Shown: in pieces, positions 61,585 to 64,000 of the stretch | How positions within the stretch are numbered: the stretch's first letter is position 1 | How the letters are laid out: every line of letters starts with the position of its first letter | Origin: Cellulomonas fimi | GTDB taxonomy: Bacteria; Actinomycetota; Actinomycetes; Actinomycetales; Cellulomonadaceae | NCBI RefSeq assembly: GCF_012952065.1 | Contig: NZ_JABCJJ010000002.1 | Span: forward strand, 1 to 64,000 | Length of the DNA stretch: 64,000 nucleotides | Reading direction: 5' to 3' | Notes under the pieces: model-generated | What the model saw: the letters and a program-made list of their open reading frames with translations, nothing else | Database searches by the model: none | What the model was told of the DNA's origin: nothing | Position numbers and translations under genes: made by a program

Positions 61585-62967
61585 TCAGCCGACGACGGCG
61601 TCGCGCAGGGGGCGCTCGGGGTCGGCGGCGAGCGCCGGGTCGAGCAGCGGGAGCGTGGCGCCCGTGAACAGGCGTCGGGCGGCGCCGACGTCCCGCGGGC
61701 GGTCGACCACGAGCGCAGCGGTCAGCCTGCGAGCAGCGGCTGCACCGGCGGCGCCACGGGCGTCGTCCGCGTCGTCGGCCGTGGCCTCGGCTGCGCCGTC
61801 GGTCGCGAGGCCCGGCCCGGCCGGCGCGAACCACAGGGCAGCCCAGCCGCCGGGCCCGGCCGGATCCCCGCGGAGCACGAGCTCGTCCGTCGGGTCCTGC
61901 CGGCCGAGCAGCGTGAGGTCGTGGCCGAGCTGGGTCGAGAAGACGTACGGCGCAGGGTCGGCGACCGCGCCGGCACCCTCGCGCCCCGCGCCGTCGTCGA
62001 GGAGCGCGCGGACGGCCGTCGCGGGGCCGCGGAGCGCGGCGTCCCAGTGGCCGCCGGCGACCCACCCGTGCCGCGGCGACCAGCGGCGCGCGACGTCGCC
62101 GACGGCGCGCACGTGCGGCGGTCCGTCCAGGATGCGGTGCTCCGGGTCCACCCGCAGCGAGCCATCGGGGTCCCGGGGGAGCGCGGACCCGATCCAGCCG
62201 GTCGCCGGGCGCACGCCGACGGCCACGAGCACGACGTCGGCGGCGAGCTCCGTGCCGTCGGCGAGGCGGACGCCGTCGTCGCGCACCGCAGCGGCGGGGT
62301 CTCCGGTCAGGAGTCGGACGCCGGCCGTCTCGTACCACGGGATCGTCAGCGCGCCGACGCGCTCGCCGAGGGCGGCGGCGAGCGGGGCCGCGCCTGCCTC
62401 GACGACCGTGACGTCGACACCGGCGGCGGCGGCCGCACCGGCGACCTCGGCCCCGATCCAGCCCGCGCCCACGACGACGAGGCGCGCGCCGGGCACCAGG
62501 CGCGGACGGAGGGCGGCGGCATCGGCGGCGGTGTGCAGCGTCACCCCGGCCCAACCCTGAGGGCGCACGGCGTGCGCGCCCGAGGCGACGACGAGCGCGT
62601 CGGCGCGGACCGGCGACGTGGCCCCCGCGGCGGCCGACGTCGTCGCGATCGTGACGCCGTCGTCGTCGACCACGAGCGACGTCGCGGTGACACCGAGCCT
62701 GACGTCGTCGGCGAGGGCGACCAGATCGACCCCGAGCTCCTCGATCAGCCAGGCGGGCCGGGGCCGGTCCAGCAGGTGCTTGGAGAGCGGGGGGCGGTCG
62801 TACGGCAGGACGTCCTCCGCACCGAGCACCGTCACCGTCCCGTCGAACCCCTCGGCGCGGAGCGCGGCCGCGGTCTGCGCACCGGCCAGGCCCGCGCCCA
62901 CGACCACCACCGAGCGGATCGGCCGACCACGTCGTGCGACGTCAGCCGGTCGAGGGGTGGCGCGCAC
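61585..62967 (-). CDS. Ferredoxin/rubredoxin reductase-like FAD/NAD flavoprotein
   Basis: 460 residues from GTG. An FAD-binding VVVVGAGLAGAQTAAALRAEG (residues 19-39), PYDRPPLSKHLL, the NAD-binding VVVGAGWIGAEVAGAAAAAG near the middle, and AVGDVARRW match reductases of the ferredoxin-NAD+ reductase type, as used with P450s or dioxygenases. The C-terminal reductase domain is enlarged by an Ala/Asp-rich insert. No ferredoxin gene is nearby. TACCGT six bases before the GTG suggests a leaderless mRNA. Confidence 0.87.
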   Translation of the reverse strand: MRATPRPADVARRGRPIRSVVVVGAGLAGAQTAAALRAEGFDGTVTVLGAEDVLPYDRPPLSKHLLDRPRPAWLIEELGVDLVALADDVRLGVTATSLVVDDDGVTIATTSAAAGATSPVRADALVVASGAHAVRPQGWAGVTLHTAADAAALRPRLVPGARLVVVGAGWIGAEVAGAAAAAGVDVTVVEAGAAPLAAALGERVGALTIPWYETAGVRLLTGDPAAAVRDDGVRLADGTELAADVVLVAVGVRPATGWIGSALPRDPDGSLRVDPEHRILDGPPHVRAVGDVARRWSPRHGWVAGGHWDAALRGPATAVRALLDDGAGREGAGAVADPAPYVFSTQLGHDLTLLGRQDPTDELVLRGDPAGPGGWAALWFAPAGPGLATDGAAEATADDADDARGAAGAAAARRLTAALVVDRPRDVGAARRLFTGATLPLLDPALAADPERPLRDAVVG

Positions 62968-62973
62968 GCCGCA

Positions 62974-62983
62974 ACGGTAGCCT
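62974..62983. promoter_or_regulatory. Overlapping divergent -10 boxes
   Basis: TACCGT on the minus strand (62979-62974) and TAGCCT on the + strand (62978-62983) share two bases. Only one polymerase can sit here at a time, so the flavoprotein and DUF3017 genes should compete for transcription. Confidence 0.45.
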
Positions 62984-63002
62984 TCCGGCGGGAGGCTGAC
63001 CG

Positions 63003-63356
63003 ATGCAGGAGGACCACCGGACGACCACGGCGTCGGCCGCGACCGGCGTCGAGCACGCCGACCAGGCTCACGACGCGCGCGGCGCCGCCCTCGCGAGCCT
63101 CGCGGCGGGACGCAGCCCCTGGCTCTGGTGGACGTGCGCAGGCATCGCGCTCTCCGTGGTCCTCACGTGGGTGGCCGACGTCCAGGTCGGGGGTCTGACG
63201 CTGGCGCTCCTCCTCGTCATCCTCGCCGTCTCGCGCGGGGCGCTCCGGACGTCCCCGTCCAGCCTCGTCGTCCGTTCTCGGACGCACGACGTCGCCGTGC
63301 TGGTGGTGCTGGCCGTCGGCGTCGGCGTCCTGTCCCAGACCGTGCCCCTGGTCTGA
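63003..63356 (+). CDS. DUF3017 membrane protein
   Basis: 117 residues, with a GGGAGG ribosome binding site. A charged N-terminus of 38 residues is followed by three helices: WLWWTCAGIALSVVLTWVADV, LTLALLLVILAVSRGALR and VAVLVVLAVGVGVLSQTVPLV. This is the DUF3017 pattern, seen near folD/purH in actinobacteria. Role unknown. Confidence 0.8.
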   Translation: MQEDHRTTTASAATGVEHADQAHDARGAALASLAAGRSPWLWWTCAGIALSVVLTWVADVQVGGLTLALLLVILAVSRGALRTSPSSLVVRSRTHDVAVLVVLAVGVGVLSQTVPLV

Positions 63357-63391
63357 ACGCAGCCCGGGCCCGGTCCGCGGGGTGTCGGGGC

Positions 63392-64000
63392 TCAGTCGCG
63401 GAGACGATCGACGGCGACGTCCTCCTCCTCGACCAGGAGGTCGTCCTCCTCGAGGAGGTTGTCCTCGATGGTCTCGGTGGCGAAGGCGCGGTTCGCGAGG
63501 CCCGCGAGCGCTGCACCGACCACCGGCGCGAGCCAGAACAGCCACAGCTGCCCGAGCGCCCAGCTCTCGGAGAAGAGCGCCGCGCCGGTCGAGCGCGCGG
63601 GATTGAGCCCGCCGTTGGTGACCGGGCCGGCGACGAGCAGGAGGACCGTGTAGGTGAGCCCCATCGCGATGGGCGCGAGCGCGTGGTGCACGTGCCGGCT
63701 GGTCGCGGCGAGGACGACCCCGACCAGCAGCGCGGTCGCGACGATCTCCACCACCAGCGCAGGCACGAGGTCGAAGGCGTGCTCGCCCTGGGAGACGCGC
63801 GCGAGCTGCGAGTTCTCGCCGAAGCCGTTGGCCGTGCCGGTGAAGAACGTCCGCACGGTCGACTCCGGGCCCAGCAGGCTCGGCAGCGTCGCCGGGATGG
63901 TCAGGTAGAGGGTCGCGGCGGCGAGCACCGCGCCGACGAGCTGAGCGAGCCAGTACGGAAGGACGTCGCGCCACGGCGTGCGGCCCGCGATCGCCGCGCC
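63392..64000 (-). CDS. Aquaporin (MIP family), N-terminus outside the window
   Basis: The frame is open to the window edge; 202 codons are visible. It contains GLNPARSTGAALFSES, the second NPA box of aquaporins, with PIAMGLTYTVLLLVAGPVTNG before and LWLFWLAPVVGAALAG after. The first NPA box lies beyond the edge. The tail is acidic (NLLEEDDLLVEEEDVAVD), unusual for the family. It carries water or small neutral solutes across the membrane. Confidence 0.9.
   Translation of the reverse strand, partial: GAAIAGRTPWRDVLPYWLAQLVGAVLAAATLYLTIPATLPSLLGPESTVRTFFTGTANGFGENSQLARVSQGEHAFDLVPALVVEIVATALLVGVVLAATSRHVHHALAPIAMGLTYTVLLLVAGPVTNGGLNPARSTGAALFSESWALGQLWLFWLAPVVGAALAGLANRAFATETIEDNLLEEDDLLVEEEDVAVDRLRD

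Overview
The window is very GC-rich, densely coded bacterial DNA. Its content points to an actinobacterium, most likely a Micrococcales member near Cellulomonas: WhiD and BldM homologues, GuaB next to a GuaB3, a PcrA with a C-terminal Tudor-like tail, DUF3817, DUF3017 and DUF6350 proteins, many GTG starts, and repeated promoter spacings typical of leaderless mRNAs. The genus is inferred from gene content, not from a marker gene. No rRNA or tRNA gene and no CRISPR array was seen.

Left edge (1-1.8 kb): a degraded border with the C-terminal end of an ISL3-like transposase, a second protein remnant, and a phosphoribosyltransferase that has lost its N-terminus. From 1.6 to 4.2 kb a minus-strand group holds a GCS2/YbdK-type carboxylate-amine ligase, a THUMP-like methyltransferase and a small membrane protein. 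At 4.3 kb lies an exported gluzincin-type metalloprotease.

5.7-15 kb is the groES-whiD-bldM-guaB-guaB3 neighbourhood known from Streptomyces and Mycobacterium, but without groEL after groES. groES has a CIRCE operator lying on its promoter and a strong terminator. A MerR-type regulator with a worn-out cobalamin domain sits between whiD and bldM. GabD2, an esterase and a methyltransferase with an acidic repeat tail follow. 16-22 kb (minus) is a tightly overlapped xfp-pta-ackA operon, the phosphoketolase route to acetate and ATP, preceded by two palindromes, one with DosR-box geometry. 22-28.4 kb holds SURF1, a hydrolase, ArfB and a heterodimeric ABC exporter with one degenerate ATP site.

28.4-35.6 kb: DUF3817, guaA, xdhC and a single-chain xanthine dehydrogenase. 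Two membrane diguanylate-cyclase-like genes follow (35.5-38.7 kb), then a minus-strand group of an Fe-S-type regulator, a hemerythrin protein and two small membrane proteins with a strong dyad at the promoter (38.9-41.3 kb). Next come a GT4 glycosyltransferase, a two-helix membrane protein, and an envelope-stress-like module in which a PspC/LiaF-like protein faces a PspC-histidine kinase and its NarL-type regulator (43.4-47.6 kb). PcrA and a second pair of GGDEF proteins follow.

54.4-61.5 kb: sucC-sucD, DUF6350, purN and purH, with a ZTP (pfl) riboswitch in front of purH. The right end carries a ferredoxin reductase-like flavoprotein, DUF3017, and an aquaporin cut by the window edge. Purine metabolism recurs (guaB, guaB3, guaA, xdh, purN, purH) and sits beside central carbon genes (xfp-pta-ackA, sucCD). 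Short in-frame tandem repeats occur in at least six proteins.
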